DNA of 64,000 bases from contig CAVRNU010000065.1 in NCBI GenBank assembly GCA_963722585.1, positions 1-64,000 of the forward strand, given 5' to 3'. Numbering within the stretch: the stretch's first letter is position 1; each line of letters opens with the position of its first letter. A model generated the notes under the pieces. It saw only the letters and a list, made by a program, of their open reading frames with translations. It had not been told where the DNA came from and did no database searches. Made by a program: the position numbers and the translations under genes. Positions 7,627-17,109 of the stretch are shown here, one piece after another. This DNA is from KBS-96 sp963722585. Lineage in GTDB: Bacteria > Acidobacteriota > Terriglobia > Bryobacterales > Bryobacteraceae.

Positions 7627-9716
7627 GCGCTCCCAATTTCGACACGCTCTCCTGGCCTGTAGGGCGGCTCGGCGACGCCGTCGACGCTCTTTGCCGTAAA
7701 GCCGCCATCAGCAAACCCGCGCGCGAAATTCACAATCCGCCAGAGCATTTCGATGAGTCGACCGCCGGCGAGTGGATCGAGTGGTACGCCGCCACGCGCG
7801 ATTGCGAGGCGGAACCAATCGTCACCACGTTCGGCGATCTGGAACAGGAACTGGCAACTGCATATCCCGCCGTCCTCCGCTTGGCGCCCGGCCAATTCCT
7901 GATCATCCAGTCGTCGAAACGGGGCCGCCTAACGCTTATCACGCCCGAACTCAAGCTGCGAAGCGTCGCCGTGGGCGAAATCGCACGCCTTCTCGCCGAA
8001 CCATTGGTAACCGGTCCGCGCCAGGAAATCGAATCGCTTCTTGAAAGTACTTCTGTTCCACGCTCGCGCCGCGCCGCCGCACTTCGCCTGCTGCTGGCCG
8101 GCCATCTGCGCGAAAAACGCTTCGATCAACTTTGGCTGCTTCGCGTGCCACCGGGATCGCCCGTCAAACTCTGGCTGCGCGAGGCAAACGCGTTCCGCAA
8201 CGGAGCGGCAATTCTCGCCGCGCACATCGGCCAATACGCGCTCTGGATCGCTTCTTGGGCCCTCATCGGGCAGCTTTCGCTTAACGGGCAGCTCAGCCGG
8301 GGCTGGCTGGTTGCCTGGGGACTGCTTCTATTCACGCTTGTCCCTCTACGCCTGCTGACCATCTGGAAGCAGGGTTTGCTTGCCGTCGGCGTGGGTGGAA
8401 TGCTGAAAGCGCGCTTGCTTCATGGGGCAATGCGCTTAAAGCCAGACGAGCTGCGCTCCGAAGGCGTGGGAAGCTTTCTCACTCAGGCATTGGAAGCCGA
8501 AACAGTTGAGACGCTCGCTTTGAGCGGCGGTATCGAAGGCGTCCTCGCCGCCATCGAACTGATTGCCGCAGGGTGCATTCTCGGTTGGCTGGGATGTGCG
8601 CTTCTCCTTTGTTTTGTCGCCACACTTTTTATTGCCCGCCGGTTCGCCGCCCGATATGGCGCTTGGACCACGGCGCGATTCGAGATGACTCACGATCTCG
8701 TCGAAGCGATGGTCGGTCATCGAACTCGCCTTGCGCAGCAGCCGCGGGCGGACTGGCATGGATCCGAGGACCAGGCCTTGAACCATTACTTCGATCGTTC
8801 TCAAAAACTCGACTGCGCCGCAGCCTGGCTGATCGCCGCCGTTCCACGCCTCTGGCTCATCGTGGGGCTCACTTCACTCGCGCCCAGCGTGATCGCCGGT
8901 AACGATTCCATTTCAGGCATGGCCGCGTTGCTCGGAGCCATTCTCCTCGCCTACACCGCGTTCCGGCGGCTGACTGGATCGTTCACCGAAATTGCCGCCG
9001 TCTCGAGCGCATGGAAACGCATCGCGTCTCTCTTCAAGTCCGCATCGCGCGCCGAGAACCCCGGCTCTGTTCCCTTAACCGTTCACTATGACGCGTCTGA
9101 CAACCGCGGTTTAATCGAAGCCGACGGCCTGAGCTTCCGATACCGTGCGGACCGTCCGGCTGTGCTTAAAGCCTGCACACTCGCAATCAATCGCGGCGAC
9201 CGCATTCTGCTCGAAGGCCCATCAGGCGGCGGCAAATCCACGTTCGCTTCGCTTCTAACCGGGATGCGCCAACCGGATTCCGGGTTGTTGTTGATGAATG
9301 GTCTCGACAGGCAAACGCTCGGCGATGGCCCATGGCGCCGCCGCCTCGCAGCCGCTCCGCAATTCCATGAAAATCACATCCTGACAGAAACACTCGCGTT
9401 CAACCTGTTGATGGGCCGCCGGTGGCCGCCCACTACGAACGAACTGGACGATGCAGAATCATTGTGCCGCGATCTGGGCCTCGGCAAACTGCTCGACACC
9501 ATGCCCGCCGGGTTGATGCAAATGGTCGGCGAAGGCGGATGGCAGCTCTCGCACGGCGAGCGCAGCCGCGTCTTCATCGCACGTGCCCTGCTCCAACAAG
9601 CGGACGTGGTGATTCTCGACGAGAGCTTCGCTGCGCTCGATCCTGAAAACCTGAAAGTCGCGCTCGAATGCACGCTTGCCCGCGCGAAAACATTGCTAGT
9701 GATCGCCCATCCGTGA
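7623..9716 (+). CDS. Second ABC transporter of the export cassette (NHLM ABC2-like)
   Basis: A 697-residue fused permease/ATPase starting at TTG 7623 inside the previous stop. The N-terminal 150-180 residues form a soluble domain without the catalytic Cys-His-Asp of C39, perhaps a degenerate peptidase-like substrate-docking domain. Membrane segments (about 200-450) and the ATPase domain follow. Walker A is GPSGGGKST (Lys538), the signature is the unusual LSHGE (Ser643), and Walker B is VVILDES (Asp666-Glu667). The protein ends one residue after the H-loop His696, lacking the usual C-terminal tail. It probably works with the C39 transporter, as a heteromer or as a sequential exporter. Confidence 0.82.
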   Translation: MSAPNFDTLSWPVGRLGDAVDALCRKAAISKPAREIHNPPEHFDESTAGEWIEWYAATRDCEAEPIVTTFGDLEQELATAYPAVLRLAPGQFLIIQSSKRGRLTLITPELKLRSVAVGEIARLLAEPLVTGPRQEIESLLESTSVPRSRRAAALRLLLAGHLREKRFDQLWLLRVPPGSPVKLWLREANAFRNGAAILAAHIGQYALWIASWALIGQLSLNGQLSRGWLVAWGLLLFTLVPLRLLTIWKQGLLAVGVGGMLKARLLHGAMRLKPDELRSEGVGSFLTQALEAETVETLALSGGIEGVLAAIELIAAGCILGWLGCALLLCFVATLFIARRFAARYGAWTTARFEMTHDLVEAMVGHRTRLAQQPRADWHGSEDQALNHYFDRSQKLDCAAAWLIAAVPRLWLIVGLTSLAPSVIAGNDSISGMAALLGAILLAYTAFRRLTGSFTEIAAVSSAWKRIASLFKSASRAENPGSVPLTVHYDASDNRGLIEADGLSFRYRADRPAVLKACTLAINRGDRILLEGPSGGGKSTFASLLTGMRQPDSGLLLMNGLDRQTLGDGPWRRRLAAAPQFHENHILTETLAFNLLMGRRWPPTTNELDDAESLCRDLGLGKLLDTMPAGLMQMVGEGGWQLSHGERSRVFIARALLQQADVVILDESFAALDPENLKVALECTLARAKTLLVIAHP

Positions 9717-9749
9717 AAAGCGGCGGCTATACAAAATCACCCAATTAAT

Positions 9750-9854
9750 GTGGCAACGCCGCGAGTGCCAGCCGTGAAGAAGGGGCAGAAGCTCGTTGTC
9801 GTGCCCATCGACAAGGAAAACGTGCAGCAATTGGAGAAAAGGCATACGCTGTAG
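9750..9854 (+). CDS. Possible 34-residue ORF after the exporter operon
   Basis: An open frame from GTG 9750 to TAG 9852, in the same frame as the preceding transporter, whose stop lies 33 bases upstream. The peptide reads VATPRVPAVKKGQKLVVVPI followed by DKENVQQLEKRHTL. There is no ribosome-binding site and no recognisable family. It could be a small protein, a relic of the transporter's lost C-terminus, or chance. Confidence 0.2.
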   Translation: MATPRVPAVKKGQKLVVVPIDKENVQQLEKRHTL

Positions 9855-9880
9855 ACTCTTTCCTATCGATTGCTCTATCG

Positions 9881-9908
9881 AGGAGCGAGAAAGCTCCTTT
9901 CCTCTTCC
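9881..9908 (+). terminator. Weak terminator-like hairpin before dprA
   Basis: AGGAGC (9881-9886) and GCTCCT (9893-9898) form a 6-bp stem with loop gagaaa, followed by the pyrimidine tract ttcctcttcc. It sits at the end of the exporter operon, just before dprA, and could end exporter transcription. Confidence 0.4.
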
Positions 9909-9919
9909 CACTAATTCAC

Positions 9920-11089
9920 ATGCCGACCCTCGCAATTTCGCAGGAAGAAGAGCTCCACTGGCTCGCCTTGAGAATGGTTCCGGGCCTGGGTGCCCTGCGT
10001 TCGTACCGCCTCATTGAAAAATGGAAATCCCCGCAAGCTGTCTTTCGCGCCTCTGCGAGCGAACTCGAAGCCTCCGGCTTAAGCCCGGCTCTCGCTCACA
10101 GTATTTCGAGCGGCTGCTCGTTTGAGGAAGCGGTCGACCAGCAGGAAGCCGCTCGCGAAATTGGCGCCCGCGTCATCCCCATCTACGATCCTTTATACCC
10201 GCAGCGGCTGCGCGACACCTACGATCCACCTCTGGTTCTCTTCGCCCGCGGCCGCACAGAGCTTCTCCAGAGCTACGGCATCGCTGTCGTCGGCACAAGG
10301 CGCCCAACTCCCTATGGACTCGCGGCTGCCGAACGCCTGAGCGCCGACCTCGCCCAAGCTGGGCTTACCATCGTCAGTGGCATGGCCCGCGGAATCGACA
10401 CCGCCGCCCATAAAGCCGCGTTGCAAAGCACCGCCAACACCATTGCCGTTCTCGGCTGTGGCGTCGATGTTCTCTATCCTGCCGACAACCGCCGTCTGTT
10501 CGATGAGCTTTCCACCCGCAGCCTCGTTATTTCGGAGTTCCCCATGCGGACCCCGGCCTACCCACAGAATTTTCCCATTCGAAATAGAATCGTGAGCGGC
10601 CTCTCGCTCGGGGTCATCATTGTCGAGGGCGCGCAATATAGCGGCTCGGGCATTACCGCTCGCCTTGCAGTTGAGCAGGGCAGAGAGGTCTTCGCCGTAC
10701 CCGGTAACATCACTTCAAAAATGAGCTGGGGACCCAACCTGCTCATCAAGGATGGAACGGCTAAACTCGTCCAGGAATGGGGCGACGTGGTCAATGAATT
10801 GTCGCCCGCCGTCCGCCGCGAGCTTGTCAACCGGGGGCAACGCCAAATTTTGTCGGAAGGCGGCGAAAATCTTCCGATCGGCGAAGAACAAGCAAATCTA
10901 GCCCCTCTTCAGGTGCTCGCGCGTAAGATTATAAATTACTTACAAGTTGATGAATCAAAACAACTTGATGAACTACTCGAATCTTTCGAGGGGGTCTCTT
11001 CATCTGAATTGATCGCAGCCCTCTTCGACCTGGAAATGAACGGCCTCGTCCGGCAGCTGCCCGGTAAGCGCTTCGTCAAGGTGTGGTAA
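9920..11089 (+). CDS. dprA: DNA-processing protein A
   Basis: A 389-residue protein of the DprA/Smf family, which binds incoming single-stranded DNA and loads RecA during natural transformation. The N-terminal helical part (LHWLALRMVPGLGALRSYRL) is the SAM/HhH region. The central Rossmann-like fold shows VVGTRRPTPYGLAAAERLSA, GLTIVSGMARGIDTAAHKAA, LGCGVDVLYPADN, FPIRNRIVSGLS and VEGAQYSGSGITARLAVEQG, all typical. The C-terminal 60 residues (ELLESFEGVSSSELIAALFD, LEMNGLVRQLPGKRF) form the winged-helix domain. It is followed by topA, a gene order seen in several bacterial phyla. Confidence 0.95.
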   Translation: MPTLAISQEEELHWLALRMVPGLGALRSYRLIEKWKSPQAVFRASASELEASGLSPALAHSISSGCSFEEAVDQQEAAREIGARVIPIYDPLYPQRLRDTYDPPLVLFARGRTELLQSYGIAVVGTRRPTPYGLAAAERLSADLAQAGLTIVSGMARGIDTAAHKAALQSTANTIAVLGCGVDVLYPADNRRLFDELSTRSLVISEFPMRTPAYPQNFPIRNRIVSGLSLGVIIVEGAQYSGSGITARLAVEQGREVFAVPGNITSKMSWGPNLLIKDGTAKLVQEWGDVVNELSPAVRRELVNRGQRQILSEGGENLPIGEEQANLAPLQVLARKIINYLQVDESKQLDELLESFEGVSSSELIAALFDLEMNGLVRQLPGKRFVKVW

Positions 11090-11193
11090 AAAAGGTAGCG
11101 TCCGGGTTCAGACCTCCGCATCTTTCCTTCGGGAGTTACAAAGTTGCGCAATTCGGCCTCCTGGGTCAGGCTGTCAGTTAGGTAGCAACCGCT

Positions 11194-13683
11194 ATGGCAA
11201 AATCGCTCGTCATCGTTGAGTCCCCGGCGAAGGCGAAAACTATCGGCAAATATCTGGGGAAAAATTTCGTCGTCAAGGCGTCGCTCGGTCACATAAAAGA
11301 CCTGCCGAAGAAAGACCTGGCAGTCGACGTCGACAACGATTTTGCGCCGCGATACGAAGTGATCGAGGGCAAAAAAAAGCTGATTTCCGAGCTGAAACAG
11401 GTAGCCAAGGGCGTCGACTCCGTCTACCTTGCCGCCGACCCCGACCGCGAAGGCGAGGCGATCTGCTGGCACTTGAAGGAGGAATTGCAGCCAAAGAAGA
11501 GCGCCACTCCGCAGGTGTTCCGGGTGATGTTCAACGAAATTACAGCGAAAGCTGTCCGCAAGGCGTTTGACAAGCCGATGGCGGTGAATGTCAATCTGGT
11601 GGAAGCGCAGCAGGCAAGGCGCGTTCTCGACCGTCTGGTCGGCTACAAGATTTCGCCACTTCTTTGGGACAAGGTGCGCCGCGGTCTTTCGGCTGGTCGA
11701 GTCCAGACAGTGGCTCTGCGGCTGATCGTCGAGCGAGAACGCGAGATTCGCGCCTTTCAGAAGGAAGAGTATTGGACAATCGACGCGGCTCTGAGTGCAA
11801 AGAGGCCCCCGGTCTTGAAAGCGCGGCTCGCAAAAATCGAAGACGCAGAGCCTTTGAATCTTCCCAAACCGGCCGACGAGGATAAGCCGCCGTACAAGCC
11901 CTTCATCGGGAACGAAGGCGCCGCCGAAAGCCTGGCGAGCGACCTCGCAAAGGCTGTTTACACCGTCAAGACTGTTACTACTCGCGAGAAGAAACGCAAT
12001 CCCGTTCCGCCGTTCATCACTTCCACCCTTCAGCAGGAGGCGTCGCGCAAACTGCGCTTCAGCGTGAAGCGCACCATGATGCTCGCGCAGCACTTATATG
12101 AAGGGAAAGAGATCGGCAAAGAAGGGCTGGTTGGGCTGATCACCTACATGCGTACGGATTCGACGCGCGTCTCCGACGATGCGCTCGCTGAAGTTCGCGG
12201 CATGGTGACCGATCGCTACGGCAAAGAATATCTTCCTGAATCGGCCAATATCTATAAGACAAAAAAGGACGCGCAGGACGCGCACGAGGCCATCCGGCCG
12301 ACATCGGCGCTGCGCACGCCCGATTCGCTCGAGAAATATCTGGCCGAGGATGAGCTGAAGCTCTACCGCCTCATCTGGATGCGTTTCGTGGCATCGCAAA
12401 TGAAGCCGGCCGTCTTCGATCAGACAACTATCGAAATCGCGTCGAAAGGAAAAAGCGGCGGCGCCTATCTGTTCCGCGCCACCGGCAGCGTGCCGAAGTT
12501 CGATGGCTTCCTGAAAGTCTACGAAGAGGGCAAGGATGAGAAAGTTGAAGACGACGATGAGCTGAAGCGACTGCCCGCGGTAGCGCAAGGCGAAGTGCTG
12601 AAGCTCAAAGCCCTCGAGCGCGAGCAGCACTTCACCGAACCTCCGCCCCGATTCAACGAAGCCACGCTCGTGAAAGAGCTCGAATCCGATGGAGTAGGCC
12701 GGCCCTCTACCTACGCGTCCATCCTGTCCACCATTCAAGATCGCGAATACGTAAAGAAGGAAGGCGGCCGCTTTTATCCGACTGAGCTCGGAATGGTGGT
12801 GACCGATTTGCTTGTCGACAATTTCGATCACATCTTCGAAGTGAAGTACACCGCCAGGATGGAAGAAGAGCTCGACGAGATTGAAGACGGAAAAGTCGAC
12901 TGGCGCATGGCAATGGCGGAGTTCTACAAGCGATTCCAAAAGGAGCTGGAATACGCCGAGCGGAACATGACCGACATCAAGCGCATGGAGAAGCCGACCG
13001 ATCTCGTTTGCGAGAAGTGCGGCAAGCCCATGGTCATCAAGTGGGGCAAGCATGGCAGCTTTATCGCCTGTACCGGCTATCCCGAATGCACCAACACGCG
13101 CGAGCTTACGGTCGATTTGCCCGATGTCGATAAAGCCGATTTCTCCGAGCAGGACGAGCAGGAATATTGCGAAAACTGCGGCCGGCCGATGGTTCTGAAG
13201 AAAGGGCGCTTCGGCCAGTTCTACGCCTGCTCCGGATATCCCGATTGCAAGACAACGAAACAAATAGGCGGCGAGCAGCGGAAAGACGTTCCACTCGACG
13301 AACTATGTCCTCAATGCGGCAACAACCTCGTTCAAAAGTTCGGGCGTTATGGCGAATTCGTCGCCTGCAGCAACTATCCGAAGTGTAAGTACGTCAAGCA
13401 GAAGACGATTGGCGTGAAGTGTCCGAACTGTTCGGAAGGCGAAGTTGTCGAGCGCCGCTCGAAACGAGGCAAAACATTCTACGGCTGCAACCGCTACCCC
13501 GAGTGCGACTTTGTCGCGTGGGGCAAACCTCTCGCCGAGAAGTGCCCCGAGTGCGGGTCGAGCTATTTGATCGAAAAGTACCTGAAGGCTGGACCTGTGG
13601 CTCAATGCCCGAACAAGGAGTGCGGGTACAAGCGTCCCATTGAGGTTCCGGTCGAAGCCACAATCGAATCCAACGTAGCGTGA
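11194..13683 (+). CDS. topA: DNA topoisomerase I
   Basis: An 829-residue type IA topoisomerase that relaxes negative supercoils. The Toprim domain opens at SLVIVESPAKAKTIGKYLG and contains the acidic motif AADPDREGEAICWH. The catalytic Tyr318 is in LITYMRTDSTRVS. The C-terminus carries five Cys4 zinc ribbons, for example CEKCGKPMVIKWGKHGSF with IACTGYPEC, CENCGRPMVLKKG, CPQCGNNLVQKFG, CPNCSEGEVVERR and CPECGSSYLIEKY. Length and domain order match the bacterial TopA family with an extended zinc tail. A 104-bp gap separates it from dprA, and I see no unusual features in it. Confidence 0.96.
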   Translation: MAKSLVIVESPAKAKTIGKYLGKNFVVKASLGHIKDLPKKDLAVDVDNDFAPRYEVIEGKKKLISELKQVAKGVDSVYLAADPDREGEAICWHLKEELQPKKSATPQVFRVMFNEITAKAVRKAFDKPMAVNVNLVEAQQARRVLDRLVGYKISPLLWDKVRRGLSAGRVQTVALRLIVEREREIRAFQKEEYWTIDAALSAKRPPVLKARLAKIEDAEPLNLPKPADEDKPPYKPFIGNEGAAESLASDLAKAVYTVKTVTTREKKRNPVPPFITSTLQQEASRKLRFSVKRTMMLAQHLYEGKEIGKEGLVGLITYMRTDSTRVSDDALAEVRGMVTDRYGKEYLPESANIYKTKKDAQDAHEAIRPTSALRTPDSLEKYLAEDELKLYRLIWMRFVASQMKPAVFDQTTIEIASKGKSGGAYLFRATGSVPKFDGFLKVYEEGKDEKVEDDDELKRLPAVAQGEVLKLKALEREQHFTEPPPRFNEATLVKELESDGVGRPSTYASILSTIQDREYVKKEGGRFYPTELGMVVTDLLVDNFDHIFEVKYTARMEEELDEIEDGKVDWRMAMAEFYKRFQKELEYAERNMTDIKRMEKPTDLVCEKCGKPMVIKWGKHGSFIACTGYPECTNTRELTVDLPDVDKADFSEQDEQEYCENCGRPMVLKKGRFGQFYACSGYPDCKTTKQIGGEQRKDVPLDELCPQCGNNLVQKFGRYGEFVACSNYPKCKYVKQKTIGVKCPNCSEGEVVERRSKRGKTFYGCNRYPECDFVAWGKPLAEKCPECGSSYLIEKYLKAGPVAQCPNKECGYKRPIEVPVEATIESNVA

Positions 13684-13721
13684 GAAAATCTTAAGGGCCG
13701 CCGCTGCCCTACGCCGCTTCC

Positions 13722-16343
13722 ATGCCTTCTGAGAGACAGCGCCTGATCGAATCTGCTTCTCGCACGAAGCATTGGAAACGATGGGGGCCGTACCTGTCCG
13801 AACGCGCCTGGGGAACGGTTCGCGAAGACTATAGCCCGGACGGTAACGCTTGGTCCTATCTTCCGCACGATCATGCCCGGTCGCGGGCGTACCGCTGGAC
13901 CGAGGACGGGCTACTTGGCATCTGCGACAACCATCAGCGGCTCTGTTTCTCGTGGGCTTTCTGGAACTACCGCGATCCTATCTTGAAAGAGCGGCTGTTT
14001 GGGCTGAGCGGGCCGGAAGGCAACCACGGCGAGGATGTAAAAGAGATCTACTATTACCTCGACGCGACGCCGACCAACTCTTATCTGAAAGTTCTCTACC
14101 GATATCCACAGGCTGAGTACCCATACGACTGGCTGGTTAGTGAAAACAAAAAGCGGAGCCGTCTCGACCGTGAGTTTGAGATCGAGGACACGGGCGTTTT
14201 TGACGGCGATCGCTATTTCGACCTGTCGGTGGAATACGCGCGCAACGACGTCGACGACATCTTGATTCGCCTGACGGCCGCCAATCGCGGGCCGGAGCCG
14301 GCAAAGGTTCTGATCATCCCGCAGATCTGGTTCCGCAATCGTTGGGCATGGGGCCGGGGCAGTTCGGCCAGGCCGGAGCTGACATTGGGCGAGGCTGGCA
14401 TAGCCGCGCAGCACCCTACGCTCGGTTTTTTCCACCTCACCCTCGAGGGGACTCCGCAAGTACTCTTTACCGGCAACGAAACCAACTCCCAACGGATCTT
14501 CGGATTAGCCAATGACGAGCGATACGTGAAAGACGCCTTCCACGACTACGTGATCGCTGGCCGCAAAGATGCGGTTCACCCCGACGGCCGGGGAACAAAA
14601 GCCTGCGCACTGTATCCACTCGAACTCGGCCCGGGCGAGGCTCGCACGCTGTGCTTCCGCCTGGCCGCCGTAGGGCTTCCGGATCTTCCGCGAGAAGGCT
14701 GGGACGCCGTTTTCGATGCGCGAATTCAGGAGGCCGACGAATTCTATGCCGGCTTCGCAACTAAGCTGTCGCCGGAAGCACGCCAGGTACAGCGCGAGGC
14801 CTTCGCCGGCATGTTTTGGAGCAAGCAGTTCTATCACTTTGTGGTCGAGGATTGGCTCAAGGGCGACCCATCCATGCCCAAGCCGCCGGAATCGCGCAAA
14901 TACGGGCGCAATTCTACCTGGGTTCATCTGTTCAATGAAGACATCATCTCGATGCCGGACAAATGGGAATATCCGTGGTATGCCGCGTGGGACCTTGCGT
15001 TCCATGCGGTTGCCATTGCGCCGGCCGACCCGGATTACGCCAAGACACAGGTCGAGCTTTTCCTGCGCGAATGGTATATGCACCCCAACGGGCAAATACC
15101 CGCGTACGAATGGGCATTCAGCGATGTGAATCCGCCCGTGCACGCCTTTGCCTGCTGGCGCGTGTTCAAGATCGATGAGCGCATCAGGAAGAAGGCCGAC
15201 TACGGTTTTCTGGAACGCTGCTTTCATAAGCTTCTGATGAATTTCACTTGGTGGGTCAACCGGAAAGATTCGGAGGAAAACAACATCTTTGAAGGCGGCT
15301 TTCTAGGCCTCGACAATATTGGAATCTTCGATCGCAGCGCCCCCTTGCCCACTGGCGGCATTCTCGAGCAATCCGACGGCACGGCATGGATGGCGGGTTT
15401 TTGTCTGGTGATGCTGCAACTTGCGCTCGCGCTTTCCAACATCAACGAGGCCTACCAGGACATCGCCAGCAAGTTCTATGAGCATTTTCTCTATATTGCC
15501 AACGCGCTGAATCGCGAAGGCGGCACGGGACTATGGGACGAGGAAGACGGTTTCTATTACGACCGCCTGAAGCTGCCCGACGGCACTTACCATTCTCTTA
15601 AGATCCGCTCGATGGTCGGACTCGTTCCCCTGTTCGCTTGCGGTACGCTCGAGCAGCGCGAGATTGAGGGCTTCACGGGTTTCACCAAGCGAATGAATTG
15701 GTTTATCAAGCACCGGCCCGACCTCACCGACCACCTTGCCTGCATGACCGACCCCGGGGTGGGCGAACGCCGGCTGTTTTCCCTCGTCAAACCCGAACAG
15801 CTGACGCGCATCCTCTCGCGGCTGTTTGACGAGCGCGAATTTCTGTCGCCCTTTGGAATCCGGTCCCTTTCGCGTTACCATGCCGACCACCCCTTCACTC
15901 TGCCCGTCGATGGAACCGTGCACACGGTGAGATACGATCCGGGCGATTCCACCTCCAGCATGTTCGGCGGTAACTCGAACTGGCGAGGGCCGATCTGGTT
16001 TCCCATGAACTTCCTCATCATCGAGGCGTTACAGCGTTTCGATTACTACTTCGGGCGCGATTTCAAGGTCGAGTTCCCCACCGGATCGGGAAACACGATG
16101 AGGCTTTGGGATGCGGCCGGTTGCCTCTCCCGCCGCTTATCGTCATTGTTCCTTAAGGACGGCGAGGGCAAGCGGCCCGTCTACAACGGTAAGGCGCTGT
16201 TCCAGAACAATCCCCAGTTCGGCGACCGTATTCTGTTCTACGAGTTCTTCCACGGCGACACGGGAGCAGGCCTGGGAGCGAGCCATCAAACAGGCTGGAC
16301 AGGACTGGTCGCCAAGCTCTTGCAGCAAAGCGGCCACGACTAA
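13722..16343 (+). CDS. GH63-like glucosidase
   Basis: An 873-residue protein resembling the bacterial glucosidases of family GH63 (relatives of mannosyl-oligosaccharide glucosidase) with an (alpha/alpha)6 barrel. Its start (RTKHWKRWGPYLSERAWGTV, REDYSPDGNAWSYLPHDHAR) is highly characteristic of these proteins. The barrel has repeated aromatic-rich helices, for example DKWEYPWYAAWDLAFHAVAI and SSMFGGNSNWRGPIWFPMNF. No signal peptide is seen, so it is probably cytoplasmic and acts on alpha-glucosides or trehalose-like compounds; the substrate cannot be told. The gene starts 38 bp after topA and ends against a palindromic repeat shared with 57256-57362. Confidence 0.85.
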   Translation: MPSERQRLIESASRTKHWKRWGPYLSERAWGTVREDYSPDGNAWSYLPHDHARSRAYRWTEDGLLGICDNHQRLCFSWAFWNYRDPILKERLFGLSGPEGNHGEDVKEIYYYLDATPTNSYLKVLYRYPQAEYPYDWLVSENKKRSRLDREFEIEDTGVFDGDRYFDLSVEYARNDVDDILIRLTAANRGPEPAKVLIIPQIWFRNRWAWGRGSSARPELTLGEAGIAAQHPTLGFFHLTLEGTPQVLFTGNETNSQRIFGLANDERYVKDAFHDYVIAGRKDAVHPDGRGTKACALYPLELGPGEARTLCFRLAAVGLPDLPREGWDAVFDARIQEADEFYAGFATKLSPEARQVQREAFAGMFWSKQFYHFVVEDWLKGDPSMPKPPESRKYGRNSTWVHLFNEDIISMPDKWEYPWYAAWDLAFHAVAIAPADPDYAKTQVELFLREWYMHPNGQIPAYEWAFSDVNPPVHAFACWRVFKIDERIRKKADYGFLERCFHKLLMNFTWWVNRKDSEENNIFEGGFLGLDNIGIFDRSAPLPTGGILEQSDGTAWMAGFCLVMLQLALALSNINEAYQDIASKFYEHFLYIANALNREGGTGLWDEEDGFYYDRLKLPDGTYHSLKIRSMVGLVPLFACGTLEQREIEGFTGFTKRMNWFIKHRPDLTDHLACMTDPGVGERRLFSLVKPEQLTRILSRLFDEREFLSPFGIRSLSRYHADHPFTLPVDGTVHTVRYDPGDSTSSMFGGNSNWRGPIWFPMNFLIIEALQRFDYYFGRDFKVEFPTGSGNTMRLWDAAGCLSRRLSSLFLKDGEGKRPVYNGKALFQNNPQFGDRILFYEFFHGDTGAGLGASHQTGWTGLVAKLLQQSGHD

Positions 16344-16345
16344 GC

Positions 16346-16451
16346 GAACTCCGTCATGTCCGCTTCGTGTCGGTCGCGGTTCCGATATGCCGTCGACTCA
16401 TAAGAACTTACAGAACCGCGCGCGTCAGCAAGCGGTTTAGTGACTAAGTTC
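16346..16451. repeat. Palindromic MITE-like element, copy 1
   Basis: A 106-bp element about 85% identical by eye to 57256-57362. Its right end gtgactaagttc is identical in both copies and is the reverse complement of the left end with three mismatches here. An internal pair, cgcggttc and gaaccgcg, forms an inner stem. It lies exactly between the convergent GH63 and cytochrome c genes. Confidence 0.7.
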
Positions 16452-16506
16452 GACTAACTAAGCCTAGCCGAGCCGCGACCGCGAGGGAGTGGTATTTTCA
16501 ACCCAC

Positions 16507-17097
16507 TTAATGATGGTGATGATCTGTTGTTGACGGCTCTGAGTGCTCATGTTCTTCTTCGAGTTCTTGCGGAGTCTTTGGGTTGAGCTTCTCCATTTCT
16601 TGCAACTCGCTTGGCGAGACATCGGGCAGATGGCGAATGAAGCGGACGAGCTTCCACGAGTCTTCGGCGCCATGGTCGGCACCCCAGGCCGGCATGCCGC
16701 TTAAACGGATGCCGTTCTGAATGATGTAAAAGAGCTCGCCATCGGTCATACTCTGCGTGTCAGGCTTTCTCATGTCCGGGGTTGGGGGATAGAGATGCGG
16801 TCCCATTTCGCTTTGCCCACGTCCGTCGTTCCCATGGCAAGCGGCGCAATGATCGGCCCAATGCGCCCGGGCGTCGGAGAGAACGTCCGGGCTATTCGGA
16901 ACGGGATTGTTTTTTTGCTTCATGTCGTCGGGAACGGCCATCACTCTTACCTTTCGGGCTATCCAGGTCTCGGCCGCGGTGGGCCGGGCGTTCGCGCTGA
17001 AGCCGCCAACACTGGTCGTCAAGAGCCCATAGCTAATGCCGGATGCCAAGACAATAGCCGTGACCACGCCAACCGAAAACCAAAGAATAATTCGCAT
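16507..17097 (-). CDS. Membrane-anchored class I c-type cytochrome with His-rich tail
   Basis: A 196-residue protein with an N-terminal signal or anchor (residues 5-25), one haem-c site Cys84-Ala-Ala-Cys87-His88 followed by GNDGRGQSEMGP, and a likely axial Met135 in RLSGMPAWGADHG. The fold therefore resembles a mono-haem cytochrome c. The C-terminus is acidic and ends DHHHH, which could bind a transition metal. It is the last gene of a minus-strand cluster with a CusC/CzcC-like efflux protein and a multicopper oxidase and lies 12 bp after the efflux gene. It probably passes electrons in the periplasm, perhaps to or from copper chemistry. This role is inferred from context. Confidence 0.85.
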   Translation of the reverse strand: MRIILWFSVGVVTAIVLASGISYGLLTTSVGGFSANARPTAAETWIARKVRVMAVPDDMKQKNNPVPNSPDVLSDARAHWADHCAACHGNDGRGQSEMGPHLYPPTPDMRKPDTQSMTDGELFYIIQNGIRLSGMPAWGADHGAEDSWKLVRFIRHLPDVSPSELQEMEKLNPKTPQELEEEHEHSEPSTTDHHHH

Positions 17098-17109
17098 AGC
17101 ATTCCCCTC

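Noticed and set aside
10936..13263. Two long antisense frames (385 and 389 codons) opposite dprA/topA
   Set aside because: Both are complementary to the unmistakable topA coding sequence and show no independent start signals or motifs.
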